Numbered from the stretch's first letter, positions 1 to 7,839 are shown. The stretch is DNA of 23,718 nucleotides from Candidatus Neomicrothrix sp. UBA7884 (GCA_002501135.1 DLRQ01000059.1:1-23718); one strand, 5' to 3'. Program-made: numbers and translations. The notes: a model not told the origin generated them from the sequence alone.

Positions 1-516
1 GCGACGGTCGTTGCAGATGGCCATACCGACAACTCCGCCGAAGGCGCCGAACACGCTGAACCCGTCGCCGGGCTCGAAGTAGTAGCGCTCCAGGTGCTGG
101 AATTCACGCCAGGGTTCGTGCTCATGGTGGCCCGGCAGGTGAACCTTGCGGTAGCGACCGGCCAGCGAACCGTCACGCTCGACCAGGATGGCCGTGTTGT
201 AGTGGTGGCCGCCGGTTGTCAACTCTGCGTAGCCGAGGTGGAAGCCGACACCCAGGCGTGCGGCCTCGTCGAAGAGCGGCTTCGTGTCGGGCCCAGGCAT
301 CTCCGTCTCAAAGAAGTTGTCAAACTCTGCCCGGTCATCCACCCACCAGCGGGGGAAGAATGTCGTGAGTGCCAGTTCCGGGAACACGACGAGGTCACAG
401 CCTGCGTCTGCCCCCTGGCGCAACAGGGCGATGAGTCGCTCAACCACATCGGCACGGGAGTCGGCCCGCTGGATGGGTCCGGTCTGCGCGGCTCCCACTG
501 TGAGAATTCGGCTCAT
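1..516 (-). CDS. N-carbamoyl-D-amino-acid hydrolase-type amidohydrolase (C-terminus cut by window edge)
   Basis: This is the N-terminal 172 residues of a carbon-nitrogen (nitrilase-fold) hydrolase; the 3' end lies beyond the left edge. It follows the Agrobacterium N-carbamoyl-D-amino-acid hydrolase (DCase) pattern closely: FPELALTTFFPRW near 45-57, ETEMPGP near 70-76, YRKVHLPGH near 122-130 and ICNDRR at 167-172. The expected Glu-Lys-Cys catalytic triad is present as E47, K124 and C168. DCases release CO2 and ammonia from N-carbamoyl-D-amino acids in the cytoplasm, typically after a hydantoinase. The ATG overlaps the stop of the upstream M20 hydrolase gene by 4 nt (513-516), so it is the last visible gene of a translationally coupled operon. 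The real substrate could be another ureido acid, because family members differ in specificity. Confidence 0.9.
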   Translation of the reverse strand, partial: MSRILTVGAAQTGPIQRADSRADVVERLIALLRQGADAGCDLVVFPELALTTFFPRWWVDDRAEFDNFFETEMPGPDTKPLFDEAARLGVGFHLGYAELTTGGHHYNTAILVERDGSLAGRYRKVHLPGHHEHEPWREFQHLERYYFEPGDGFSVFGAFGGVVGMAICNDRR

Positions 517-1793
517 CTGGTCTCTCCCTCCACGGGGGCGACGTCTTCCAGTGCATCACCGTCAAGCGCCAGCAGTGTCTGCAGCAAGACATTGACACCC
601 GCTGCCAGGTCTGCCGGGTCGGTGTGCTCGGCGGGGTTGTGGCTTATGCCGTCCCTGCTGGGCACGAACACCATCCCTGTAGGGCAGACGCGCGCCATCA
701 TCTGGGCATCGTGGCCGGCACCTGAGGGCATCTCCGAGACAGCGTGCCCCAGGCTCGCTGCAGTTCTGGCAACGGTCTCGACCACGGATCCGTTGAACGC
801 CACCGGCTCGAACCGTGCGAGGGTTCGGGCCTCGATCATGACGCCCTCGGCTTCGGCGATTCCGTCCACGAATGCGGCGAGGTCGACCTCGGCTTCTGCC
901 AGGAGTGCCTCGTCGGTGTTGCGCAGGTCGACTGTGAGGACGGCGGAACCGGCAACGACGTTCACGAGGTCTGGCACAAGGTCCAGCCGCCCGACAGTTG
1001 CGACCTGCCTGCCGCCCATCCTGGTGGCCATGTCGCGAACGTGGACCGCAATGGCTGCTGCCGCCCAGCCGGCGTCGTGGCGCAGGTCCATGGGCGTGGT
1101 CCCGGCATGGTTGGCCTGGCCCGTGATTGTGAACTCTGTCCACGAGATGCCCTGAACTCCTGTGACGGCCCCGATCGTGTGGCCTCCGGCCTCGAGCACG
1201 GGGCCCTGCTCAATGTGGAGTTCCACGAATGCGTGCGGGGTGGGGCCCGGGCAGGGTTGGGGGCCCCTGTAGCCGATGCGGTCAAGTTCGTCTCCCACGA
1301 CGGTGCCGTCAATTCCCTCGATGTCGAGGGCCTCCTCGAGGGCCAGGCCACCCACATAGACGAGGCTTCCGAGCATGTCCGGTGGGAACCTGGCTCCCTC
1401 CTCGTCGGTGAAGAAGGCCACGGCAATCGGATGCTCTGTCTCGACACCTGCATCTATGAGTGTCTCGATCACCTCGAGGCCTGCCAGAACCCCGAGGTTC
1501 CCGTCATAGCGTCCGCCTGAGCGCACCGTGTCTATGTGGCTTCCTGTCATTACGACAGGGCCATCGGTCCGACCCGGACGGGTGGCAACCACGTTGCCGA
1601 TTCCGTCGATGCGGACGTCAAGGCCCAGATCGCGCATCCAGGTGGTGACAAGGTCACGTCCCTCGCGGTCCTCGTCGGTGAGGGCCAGCCTGCTTGAACC
1701 TCCACCGTCGATGGGACCGATAGTGGCCAGTTCGGCGAGTCGCCGCATCAGGCGGTCGCCGTCGATGCGCAGGTGGCTGTCGGGACCGTTCAT
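513..1793 (-). CDS. M20-family N-carbamoyl-L-amino-acid hydrolase / allantoate amidohydrolase-type enzyme
   Basis: A 426-residue zinc amidohydrolase of the M20 peptidase family, the HyuC/AmaB/allantoate amidohydrolase group, at about the usual length of 410-430. Metal-site motifs are intact: GSHIDTV with H86, RYDG with D97, TDEEG with E131 (likely catalytic) and E132, ELHIEQG with H193, and ISHNPAE with H385. The dimerisation-domain motif NHAGTTPMD lies near 228-236. Such enzymes hydrolyse the carbamoyl group of N-carbamoyl-L-amino acids, of beta-ureidopropionate, or of allantoate. The ATG overlaps the stop of the Mo-hydroxylase gene by 4 nt, and its own stop overlaps the start of the DCase-type gene. 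Next to a purine-hydroxylase-like complex, either allantoate-type or L-carbamoylase activity is plausible; motifs alone do not separate them. Confidence 0.9.
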   Translation of the reverse strand: MNGPDSHLRIDGDRLMRRLAELATIGPIDGGGSSRLALTDEDREGRDLVTTWMRDLGLDVRIDGIGNVVATRPGRTDGPVVMTGSHIDTVRSGGRYDGNLGVLAGLEVIETLIDAGVETEHPIAVAFFTDEEGARFPPDMLGSLVYVGGLALEEALDIEGIDGTVVGDELDRIGYRGPQPCPGPTPHAFVELHIEQGPVLEAGGHTIGAVTGVQGISWTEFTITGQANHAGTTPMDLRHDAGWAAAAIAVHVRDMATRMGGRQVATVGRLDLVPDLVNVVAGSAVLTVDLRNTDEALLAEAEVDLAAFVDGIAEAEGVMIEARTLARFEPVAFNGSVVETVARTAASLGHAVSEMPSGAGHDAQMMARVCPTGMVFVPSRDGISHNPAEHTDPADLAAGVNVLLQTLLALDGDALEDVAPVEGETR

Positions 1794-4066
1794 GCTGCAC
1801 CTTCCGGGAACACGATGTCTGTTGGCCTTACCGGCACCCTCGGCAGGTCCAGGCCGGTGGCATTGCGAATGGCGGCCGCCACCGCAGCCGTGGACGAGAT
1901 GGAGGGTGGCTCCCCAATGCCCTTTGCACCAAAGGGTGCGCCCGGTTCAGCCTCCTCGATCAGGGCGGCAATCTCGACGGGCGGCATGTCGAGTGCCGTC
2001 GGAACCAGATAGTCGGTGAACGAGGCGTTACGGATCCGACCCCCCTGGACCAGAACCTCCTCCATTACCGCCAGACCGACACCCTGGGCTGCACCGCCCT
2101 CGAGTTGACCGACGGTCTGGAGGGGGTTGAGCACCCGGCCCACGTCCTGGGAGGTGGTCAACTCGACAACCTTGACGAGGCCCAACTCAACGTCGACATC
2201 AACGATGGCGCGGTGGGCCGAGAAGGCGAACGAGACGTGTGCGTCCCCCTGACCGTTCTCATCGAGGGGCAGCGTGGGTGCGTGGCGAAACACCACGGAC
2301 GCCTCGATGGGCTCGGCCGTGGCCTCGACCAGATCGATCTCCAGTCCACCGGCCATGGAAACGACCCTTCCGTCGGCAACGACCAGGTCGTCGGCGTCGA
2401 CACCGTGCTTCACGGCGAGGCGTTCAAGCAACTGAACACGTACCTGTCCGCAGGCCTCCTGGATCGCACCACCCGACATCCAGGTCTGCCGGCTGGCCGA
2501 TGTGGAGCCGGCAGATCCGATTCCGACCGTGGATGCCGGGAGAAGTACGACATCATCCACACCCAGCACCTCACGGGTGATCTGCTGGGCGAGCGTCACG
2601 AACCCCTGGCCAACCTCGGCGCAGGCGCTCGTGATCGTGGCCACCCCGTCTGCCAGATGACAGGAGGCCTCGCTGAAGTCGTCGAATCCCTCTGAGAACA
2701 AAATGTTCTTGAAGCCGACGGCGAAGGCCTCGCCCCGTACCACGTGCTCGGGATCAGCCGTTCGGCCGGCGCCGCCCGGGAGTTCCATCGGGTCGACTGC
2801 CATCGAGGCGCCCGAGGGGTGGTCGGCGCAGGTCCTGATGACCTCGGCAACGGGTGCGGTTCCGGTGATCGTCTGGCCGGTGAGGAGTTCATCACCGGGA
2901 GCCAGGGCATTGTGGAGGCGCAACTCCACCGGGTCCATACCAAGAGCGTCGGCCAGGCGGTCCATCTGGGCCTCGTGGGCAAAGCAGGTCTGGACGGCCC
3001 CGAAGCCGCGCATCGCCCCACACGGTGGGTTGTTGGTCCGCACAACGGCGCCGTCGATGTGGGCGCTGGGAACCCTGTAGGGACCGGCGGCGAAGCAGGC
3101 TGCGTTTGCGATGACGGCGCCGCTTGATGAGGCGTAGGCACCACCATCGAGAACCAGGCGGGACTCGACCCGGACAATGCTGCCGTCACGGTCGGCGTGG
3201 TGCCGAAACCACATCCGTGCCGGATGCCTGTGCACGTGACCATGGAAGGACTCCTCGCGTGAGTAGACCATCTTCACGGGCCTGCGGGTGTGGAGGGCCA
3301 GCATGCAGAGGTGGACGTGGAGGCTGAGGTCCTCGCGGGCTCCGAAGGCTCCGCCGACCCCCGAGAGGGTGAGCCGCACCAGGGCGGGATCCAGGCCCAG
3401 GCAGTCGGCCACCTGGTCCCGGTCGGAGTGGAGCCACTGCGTTGCCACGTAGAGGTCGATGCCACCGTCCTCTGCCGGTACCGCCATACCGGACTCGGGC
3501 CCCAGGAACGCCTGGTCCTGCATTCCCACCTCGTAGGTGCCCTCGACCTGGACCTCGCCGCGGACATCTTGATCACCGTGGATGAGGTTGATACGTCGAA
3601 CCAGGTTTCCGTCGGGGTGGATGGGATCGGCCCGTTCTGCGAGGTCGGGGTCCACGAGGGGGTCCAGGGGCTCGTAGTCGACCGCTATGGCATCTACAGC
3701 CATTCGCACGGCTTCGGGGCTGTCGGCTGCCACGATGGCCACGGGTTCGCCCTCGTAGCGGACCACATCGGGCGCCAGCACCGGCTGGTCCCTGTGCTCG
3801 AGGCCGTAGACGAGCGAGCCCGGAACGTCCTCGTGGGTAAGCACGGCGTGCACACCGGTGACGGCCACTGCGGCGGATATGTCCACCGACCTGATCCGGG
3901 CCGATGGGTGCGGTGAGCGGAGAGTTCCACCCCAAAGCATCCGGTCGTGGTGGAGGTCCGAGGAGAAGGCGAAGGTTCCCGCCACCTTGGGCACACCATC
4001 GGGCCGGGGGGTGTCCTCGCCGATGCGTGGGGCGGCAGTTCGCTTCGAGATTGCCAGGTCTGTCAT
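1790..4066 (-). CDS. Xanthine dehydrogenase-family molybdopterin-binding catalytic subunit
   Basis: A 758-residue large subunit of a molybdenum hydroxylase, resembling the PucD/xanthine dehydrogenase subunit D branch. Visible elements are the N-terminal hammerhead domain (about 20-130), GGAFGARED near 238-246, AMRGFGAVQT near 351-360, AEVGQG near 483-488, AGSTSASRQTWMSGG near 519-533, GQLEGGAAQG near 653-662 and GAKGIGEP near 713-720, where E719 is the expected catalytic glutamate. It would hydroxylate a carbon next to nitrogen in an N-heterocycle, passing electrons to the FeS and FAD subunits. The ATG at 4066 is chosen because it gives an ATGA overlap with the FeS-subunit stop; an in-frame ATG 22 codons upstream would run far into that gene. 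Substrate (xanthine, hypoxanthine or another heterocycle) is not decided by the sequence. Confidence 0.93.
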   Translation of the reverse strand: MTDLAISKRTAAPRIGEDTPRPDGVPKVAGTFAFSSDLHHDRMLWGGTLRSPHPSARIRSVDISAAVAVTGVHAVLTHEDVPGSLVYGLEHRDQPVLAPDVVRYEGEPVAIVAADSPEAVRMAVDAIAVDYEPLDPLVDPDLAERADPIHPDGNLVRRINLIHGDQDVRGEVQVEGTYEVGMQDQAFLGPESGMAVPAEDGGIDLYVATQWLHSDRDQVADCLGLDPALVRLTLSGVGGAFGAREDLSLHVHLCMLALHTRRPVKMVYSREESFHGHVHRHPARMWFRHHADRDGSIVRVESRLVLDGGAYASSSGAVIANAACFAAGPYRVPSAHIDGAVVRTNNPPCGAMRGFGAVQTCFAHEAQMDRLADALGMDPVELRLHNALAPGDELLTGQTITGTAPVAEVIRTCADHPSGASMAVDPMELPGGAGRTADPEHVVRGEAFAVGFKNILFSEGFDDFSEASCHLADGVATITSACAEVGQGFVTLAQQITREVLGVDDVVLLPASTVGIGSAGSTSASRQTWMSGGAIQEACGQVRVQLLERLAVKHGVDADDLVVADGRVVSMAGGLEIDLVEATAEPIEASVVFRHAPTLPLDENGQGDAHVSFAFSAHRAIVDVDVELGLVKVVELTTSQDVGRVLNPLQTVGQLEGGAAQGVGLAVMEEVLVQGGRIRNASFTDYLVPTALDMPPVEIAALIEEAEPGAPFGAKGIGEPPSISSTAAVAAAIRNATGLDLPRVPVRPTDIVFPEGAA

Positions 4067-4545
4067 GTCGACCCTCCCCGCCGGGTAGCGGCCAGGTGGA
4101 CCGCTTCGAGCACGCGGCCGTAGCCCGTGCATCGACAGAGGTTGCCGCTGATGGCCTCCCGCACGGCCAGGTCACTCGGGTCGGGGTCCGACTCGAGTAG
4201 GGATCCGATGGACACGATCAGGCCCGGCGTACAGAAGCCGCACTGCACCGCTCCGGCGTCGACGAACGCCTCCTGGACGTGGCTGAGGCCGTCATCTCCG
4301 GAGATCCCCTCGATGGTCGTGATCTTCCTTCCGGCAGCAGTGGAGGCCAACACCAGGCAGGAACACACTGTCTGTCCGTCGACGAGGACCGTGCAGGATC
4401 CGCACTCACCCTCCTCACAGGCGTTCTTGGACCCTGGCAGCCCTAGCCGTTCGCGCAGCACCCGAAGGAGGCTCTCTCCGGGGTGGGCATCGGCAACCTC
4501 GTGGCTCTGGCCGTTCACCTCCAGAACGAACGGGTCCGTGCTCAT
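4063..4545 (-). CDS. Xanthine dehydrogenase-family iron-sulfur subunit
   Basis: A 160-residue small subunit carrying two [2Fe-2S] clusters. The plant-ferredoxin-type cluster ligands are C43, C48, C51 and C63; the second, all-helical cluster domain has CGFC at 102-105 and CRC at 137-139. This is the standard length and layout for CoxS/XdhC/PucE-type subunits. It relays electrons from the molybdenum centre to the FAD subunit in the cytoplasmic enzyme. Its start overlaps the FAD-subunit stop by 4 nt (4542-4545), and its stop overlaps the Mo-subunit start by 4 nt, so the three subunits are translationally coupled. Confidence 0.96.
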   Translation of the reverse strand: MSTDPFVLEVNGQSHEVADAHPGESLLRVLRERLGLPGSKNACEEGECGSCTVLVDGQTVCSCLVLASTAAGRKITTIEGISGDDGLSHVQEAFVDAGAVQCGFCTPGLIVSIGSLLESDPDPSDLAVREAISGNLCRCTGYGRVLEAVHLAATRRGGST

Positions 4546-5399
4546 GAAGGCGACACCCGGTTCAGGACCCTCGTGAGGGATCGTTGTGCGAGGATCCGCA
4601 CGGCGTGGCGACGGTAGGCGGCGGAGCCACGGTGGTCGTCGATCGGGCTTGCTGAGCTGGCGACCAGCTCAGCGAACTCCCTGACCACTTCCAGCCTGGG
4701 CGGTACGCCGTTGTCCCAGTCGAGATGGCCGCTCACATGGTCCTCGGCCTGTGTGGCCCGAAGTGGCGTCGGAGCTACAGACCCCAGGCCCACCCTGATC
4801 CTGCGGGCGCTGCGGTCCACAAGCAGGGCCAGGGATGCAACCGAGATGACCATGGCGTTACGCGGCCCGACCTTGCAGAACTCCTGGGGGCCGTCCAGTA
4901 CCGGAACCCTGACGGCCTCGATCAACTCTCCGGGCATCAGGCAGGTCGCCTTGACACCCGTGATGAACTCGGTGACGGGTACCTCGCGACTGGCTTCGGC
5001 CGAACGCAGTTCCAGCACGGCGTCGAGGGCGGCCAGCACGGGAATGCTGTCACCGGCGGGTGAGGCGGTCGCTATGTTGCCACCGATCGTTGCGGCGTTG
5101 CGGATCTGTGGGGAGCCGACGGTGCGGGCGGCCTGGGCCAGCGCTGGCACCAGCGCCGCAATCTCGGGGTCACAGATCTCTGCAAAGGTGACACCGGCGC
5201 CGAGCCGCAATTCATCTCCGATCAGATGCCAGCCGGCTAGTTCGGGGATCCGGTTGAGGGCGACCACGTTGCCGATACGTCGGCTGCCCCGGTTGACCTC
5301 GACCATGAGGTCGGTCCCACCTGCCAGGACCAGCGAACCTGGTTCAGCGGTCAGGGCAGCGCAGGCATCTTCCAGGGAGGTAGCGATGGTCACTGACAC
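4542..5399 (-). CDS. Xanthine dehydrogenase-family FAD-binding subunit
   Basis: The flavoprotein subunit (CoxM/PucC type), about 285 residues with the chosen start. The first FAD-binding motif AGGTDLMVEVN lies about 25 residues in, and the second, GSPQIRNAATIGGNIATAS, follows roughly 70 residues later. The C-terminal third matches the CO-dehydrogenase flavoprotein C-terminal domain. It is the first gene of the five-gene operon. The start is uncertain. GTG at 5399 (VSVTIATS) best matches the family N-terminus, while an in-frame ATG at 5426 and a GTG at 5393 are alternatives; no strong Shine-Dalgarno sequence decides between them. It reoxidises the enzyme by passing electrons to NAD or another acceptor. 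Confidence 0.92.
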   Translation of the reverse strand: MSVTIATSLEDACAALTAEPGSLVLAGGTDLMVEVNRGSRRIGNVVALNRIPELAGWHLIGDELRLGAGVTFAEICDPEIAALVPALAQAARTVGSPQIRNAATIGGNIATASPAGDSIPVLAALDAVLELRSAEASREVPVTEFITGVKATCLMPGELIEAVRVPVLDGPQEFCKVGPRNAMVISVASLALLVDRSARRIRVGLGSVAPTPLRATQAEDHVSGHLDWDNGVPPRLEVVREFAELVASSASPIDDHRGSAAYRRHAVRILAQRSLTRVLNRVSPS

Positions 5400-5417
5400 C
5401 CCGACATGCTGCCGTCC

Positions 5418-5435
5418 GTTCAACATTTTGTCAAC
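5418..5435. promoter_or_regulatory. Imperfect palindrome, candidate operator between hydroxylase operon and regulator
   Basis: The 18-bp stretch GTTCAACATTTTGTCAAC is an imperfect inverted repeat (outer GTT/AAC arms, 10 of 18 positions symmetric). It lies between the FAD-subunit gene and the divergent HTH regulator and overlaps the proposed -35 of the regulator promoter. Binding by the adjacent regulator is inference only. Confidence 0.3.
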
Positions 5436-5455
5436 GTCATAGGTCGGGCTAACGT
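5428..5455 (+). promoter_or_regulatory. Promoter of the HTH regulator gene (leaderless)
   Basis: TTGTCA (5428-5433) and TAACGT (5450-5455) are separated by 16 bp. The transcription start predicted about 7 nt after the -10 coincides with the GTG at 5462, so the mRNA would be leaderless. On the opposite strand a TTGACA (5468-5463) lies upstream of the hydroxylase operon, but no well-spaced -10 pairs with it. Confidence 0.45.
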
Positions 5456-5461
5456 GACCGT

Positions 5462-5827
5462 GTGTCAAGTCCCGAACACCCTCTCGTGGCAGCCATGGCC
5501 CCGGTCGCCGAGGCTCTAGGCGCCCAACTGCTCGAACCCGACCAGATCACCGATGCCGACCTGCCTCTGGTCTGGGATGGTGAGGTCGTCGGGGGCCTGC
5601 GCCGACCCGACCTGCACAACGCCTTGGACGTCTTGATCGTGGCCGCCGAAACAGAGTTGGGGGCGAGTCGCAGCGCAATGGATCGCACCCAGAAACAGGC
5701 CGCCGTGACCATGCTCAACGAATGGGGGGCCTTCACCCTCCGAAAGTCGGTTGAGGACGTTGCCGACGCCCTGGGCGTGAGCAGGTTCACCATCTACAAC
5801 TACCTGGAACGCTCCGGATCGGTCTGA
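5462..5827 (+). CDS. Small HTH transcriptional regulator (YheO/DauR-type C-terminal domain)
   Basis: A 121-residue protein whose C-terminal half (about 72-118) matches the YheO/DauR-type helix-turn-helix domain: DRTQKQAAVTMLNEWGAF, then DVADALGVSRFTIYNYLE as the recognition region. The N-terminal half (about 5-70) is shorter than the PAS-like sensor of full-length YheO proteins and I do not recognise it. The gene is divergent from the Mo-hydroxylase operon and 28 nt upstream of the co-directional amidase, so it probably controls one or both, perhaps responding to the pathway substrate. Start: GTG 5462 sits at the predicted transcription start; an ATG at 5495 is a fallback. Confidence 0.8.
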   Translation: MSSPEHPLVAAMAPVAEALGAQLLEPDQITDADLPLVWDGEVVGGLRRPDLHNALDVLIVAAETELGASRSAMDRTQKQAAVTMLNEWGAFTLRKSVEDVADALGVSRFTIYNYLERSGSV

Positions 5828-5842
5828 ACAGCAGGCGGGGGC

Positions 5843-5848
5843 TACCGT
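5843..5848 (+). promoter_or_regulatory. Candidate -10 element before the amidase gene
   Basis: TACCGT ends 7 nt before the ATG at 5856, the same geometry seen at other unit-heading genes here. No clear -35 is visible. A G-rich AGGCGGGGG at 5833-5841 could instead act as a distant ribosome-binding site, so the amidase may be co-transcribed with the regulator. Confidence 0.3.
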
Positions 5849-5855
5849 CGCCGCC

Positions 5856-7304
5856 ATGGACAACGACCACACCACCGACGACCTGGCCCAGTTCGACGCA
5901 GTCGGCCTGGCCGAGCTGATCCGCCAGGGCGACATCTCCCCCGTCGAGGCCGTGGAAGCCACCATCAGTCGCATCGAGGCACTCGACGGAGAACTGAATG
6001 CCGTCATTCACAGGCAGTTCGAGAAGGCCCTCGCCGTGGCCGCCTCACCTGACCTTCCGGACGGGCCGTTCCGCGGGGTGCCGATGCTCATCAAGGACCT
6101 CTGGTCCGAGGAGGCGGGCCAGCCACACCACTGCGGGGTTCAGGCACTCAAGTACGCCAACCTCACCTCCACGACCGACTCCAACCTGGTTAGGCGCTAC
6201 AGGGAGGCCGGATTCATCAACGTGGGCCGAACCAACACGCCCGAACTGGGCCTGGTGGCAACCACCGAACCCATGGCGTACGGACCCAGCCGCAACCCCT
6301 GGAACACCGACTACGGAACCGGTGGCTCCTCTGGAGGGTCGGCTGCGGCAGTTGCCGCGGGAATCCTCCCCGCTGCGAACGCCAGCGACGGAGGCGGCTC
6401 CATCCGCATTCCTGCCGCCATGTGCGGCCTTGTCGGGCTAAAGCCGTCAAGGGGCAGGATCTCCATGGGTCCCGTCAAGGAGGAGTGGGGGGTGTCGGTC
6501 CAGCACGTGGTCTGCCACACAATGCGTGACTGCGCCGGGATCCTGGATGCAACGGCCATCCCGTTCCTGGGCGACGGCGTGGTGGCACCAGACCACGGAC
6601 GTCCCTACTCGGACAGGGTGGGTGGGGACGCCGGCAGACTGCGAATCGGGCTTCTCGCTGAACACGCCATGACCGGGGTCCACCCCGACTGCGCCGACAC
6701 CGCCCGACGAACCGCATCCCTCCTCGAGGAACTCGGCCACGAGGTGGTCGATGCCCACCCGCCGGCCCTGGACCAGCTGGAGGAACTGAGCTGGGCCTTC
6801 AACGTGAACTGGGGTGTGGGCGCGGTCCTCAGCCTCGAACACCTGGGCGGACAGTTGGGCCGGCCTGTCTGCGAGGACGACGTCGAGCCGGGAACATGGA
6901 TGCTGGCCCAGATGGGCGACGGCCACTCCGCCACCGACTATGCCAAGGCCCAGAGCCTCATGGCGACCTTCCGGAGGAACATGTCCTCATGGTGGGAGGA
7001 GGGCTTCGACCTGCTGGTCACACCGACCACAGCCCAACCGCCGCCCCTGCTCGGAGAGCTGACCCCGACCGACGATGATCCCCTCCGGGCCTCGAAGCGG
7101 TCGATGCCATACGCCGCGTTCACCTCACCGTTCAACACGACCGGGCAACCAGCCATCTCCCTGCCAATGGGGTCGTCGGGAGGGCTGCCGGTGGGAGCCC
7201 AGATCGTGGCCGCCTACGGCCGCGAGGACATCCTCATCGCCGTCGGATCACAGCTGGAGGCCAAGGTGCGCTGGTCGGAGAACAGGGCACCCATCCACGC
7301 CTGA
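5856..7304 (+). CDS. Amidase-signature family amidase
   Basis: A 482-residue amidase of the amidase-signature superfamily. The Ser-cisSer-Lys catalytic triad is visible: K80 in VPMLIKDLW, cis-Ser S158 in the GTGGSSGGSAAAVAAG stretch (154-169), and nucleophile S182 in DGGGSIRIPA (178-187). The length is normal, and the C-terminal TGQPAISLPMG segment is typical. These enzymes hydrolyse carboxamides to acids and ammonia; specificity cannot be predicted. It follows the HTH regulator by 28 nt on the same strand, opposite to the Mo-hydroxylase/carbamoylase operon, suggesting a role in the same nitrogen-compound catabolism. It is not GatA: no gatB or gatC is adjacent. Confidence 0.92.
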   Translation: MDNDHTTDDLAQFDAVGLAELIRQGDISPVEAVEATISRIEALDGELNAVIHRQFEKALAVAASPDLPDGPFRGVPMLIKDLWSEEAGQPHHCGVQALKYANLTSTTDSNLVRRYREAGFINVGRTNTPELGLVATTEPMAYGPSRNPWNTDYGTGGSSGGSAAAVAAGILPAANASDGGGSIRIPAAMCGLVGLKPSRGRISMGPVKEEWGVSVQHVVCHTMRDCAGILDATAIPFLGDGVVAPDHGRPYSDRVGGDAGRLRIGLLAEHAMTGVHPDCADTARRTASLLEELGHEVVDAHPPALDQLEELSWAFNVNWGVGAVLSLEHLGGQLGRPVCEDDVEPGTWMLAQMGDGHSATDYAKAQSLMATFRRNMSSWWEEGFDLLVTPTTAQPPPLLGELTPTDDDPLRASKRSMPYAAFTSPFNTTGQPAISLPMGSSGGLPVGAQIVAAYGREDILIAVGSQLEAKVRWSENRAPIHA

Positions 7305-7332
7305 CCAGCAGTCAGTGGCGGCCCTCAGGCGT
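7297..7332. terminator. Inverted repeat at convergent gene ends, possible bidirectional terminator
   Basis: Perfect 8-bp arms ACGCCTGA (7297-7304) and TCAGGCGT (7325-7332) flank a 20-nt loop that holds a smaller CTGAC-CAGCA-GTCAG hairpin. Each arm contains the stop codon of one of the two convergent genes. There is no T-tract, and similar gene ends (-His-Ala-stop and -Asp-Ala-stop) could produce the symmetry by chance. Confidence 0.3.
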
Positions 7333-7828
7333 CGAGGACCTGGTGGGCTGCCTCTTCCGCAGCGACCACCGGCGGCTCGGTCGACCAGGGAAAGTTGATC
7401 CACTTGTCGGTGTGGCACCACACGTACTCGCAGTCAACCACCGACTGGGGTTTTTGGTAGAGAACCGCTGAGCGAACCTCGCCCACCTTGGCCAGAGCCG
7501 TCTCGCGCACCAGGTTCAGGGTGTGGCCCGTGTCGGCAACATCGTCGGTAATGAGAATCCTTGCATCGCCCAGGTCCACCCAGTCGACGTACGGGGGCAG
7601 GACGACCGGAATGTCGAGCCTCTCATCGACCCCGGTGTAGTACTCGATGTTCATCACGTAGAGGTTCTTCACCGCCAGGGCGTACCCCAGCGAGCCGGCC
7701 ACGAACAGGCCGCCCCTCGCTATCGACAGGATCATGTCGGGCCGGTAGCCGTCGTCGGCAACCAGGTGCGCCAACTCCCGCACGGCTGCCCCGTAGCGGA
7801 CCCAGTCCATCTCCTCGCGTTCCGCCAC
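7325..7828 (-). CDS. Purine phosphoribosyltransferase-family protein (Gpt/HGPRT-like)
   Basis: A 167-residue type I phosphoribosyltransferase. The PRPP-binding loop is ILITDDVADTGHTL at about 91-104, and SIARGGLFVAG at 35-45 is the N-terminal PRPP/pyrophosphate loop. The C-terminal DKWINFPW near 141-148 recalls the purine-binding hood of Gpt-like enzymes. The probable reaction is salvage of xanthine, guanine or hypoxanthine with PRPP to the nucleotide. The GTG at 7828 is chosen because AGGAG lies 6 nt upstream (7835-7839) and the fold begins here; the frame stays open upstream but runs into imuB. It converges on the amidase gene. Other phosphoribosyltransferase specificities remain possible. 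Confidence 0.82.
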   Translation of the reverse strand: MAEREEMDWVRYGAAVRELAHLVADDGYRPDMILSIARGGLFVAGSLGYALAVKNLYVMNIEYYTGVDERLDIPVVLPPYVDWVDLGDARILITDDVADTGHTLNLVRETALAKVGEVRSAVLYQKPQSVVDCEYVWCHTDKWINFPWSTEPPVVAAEEAAHQVLDA

Positions 7829-7834
7829 CCCTGT

Positions 7835-7839
7835 CTCCT
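7835..7839 (-). promoter_or_regulatory. Ribosome-binding site deciding the phosphoribosyltransferase start
   Basis: AGGAG on the minus strand, 6 nt before GTG 7828. It fixes that start rather than the upstream codons in the open frame that overlaps imuB. Confidence 0.6.

Noticed and set aside
94..1155. Long open frame on the plus strand opposite the amidohydrolase genes
   Set aside because: It overlies two confidently identified genes and its product is low-complexity Ala/Ser/Arg-rich without motifs, as expected from antisense of GC-rich codons.
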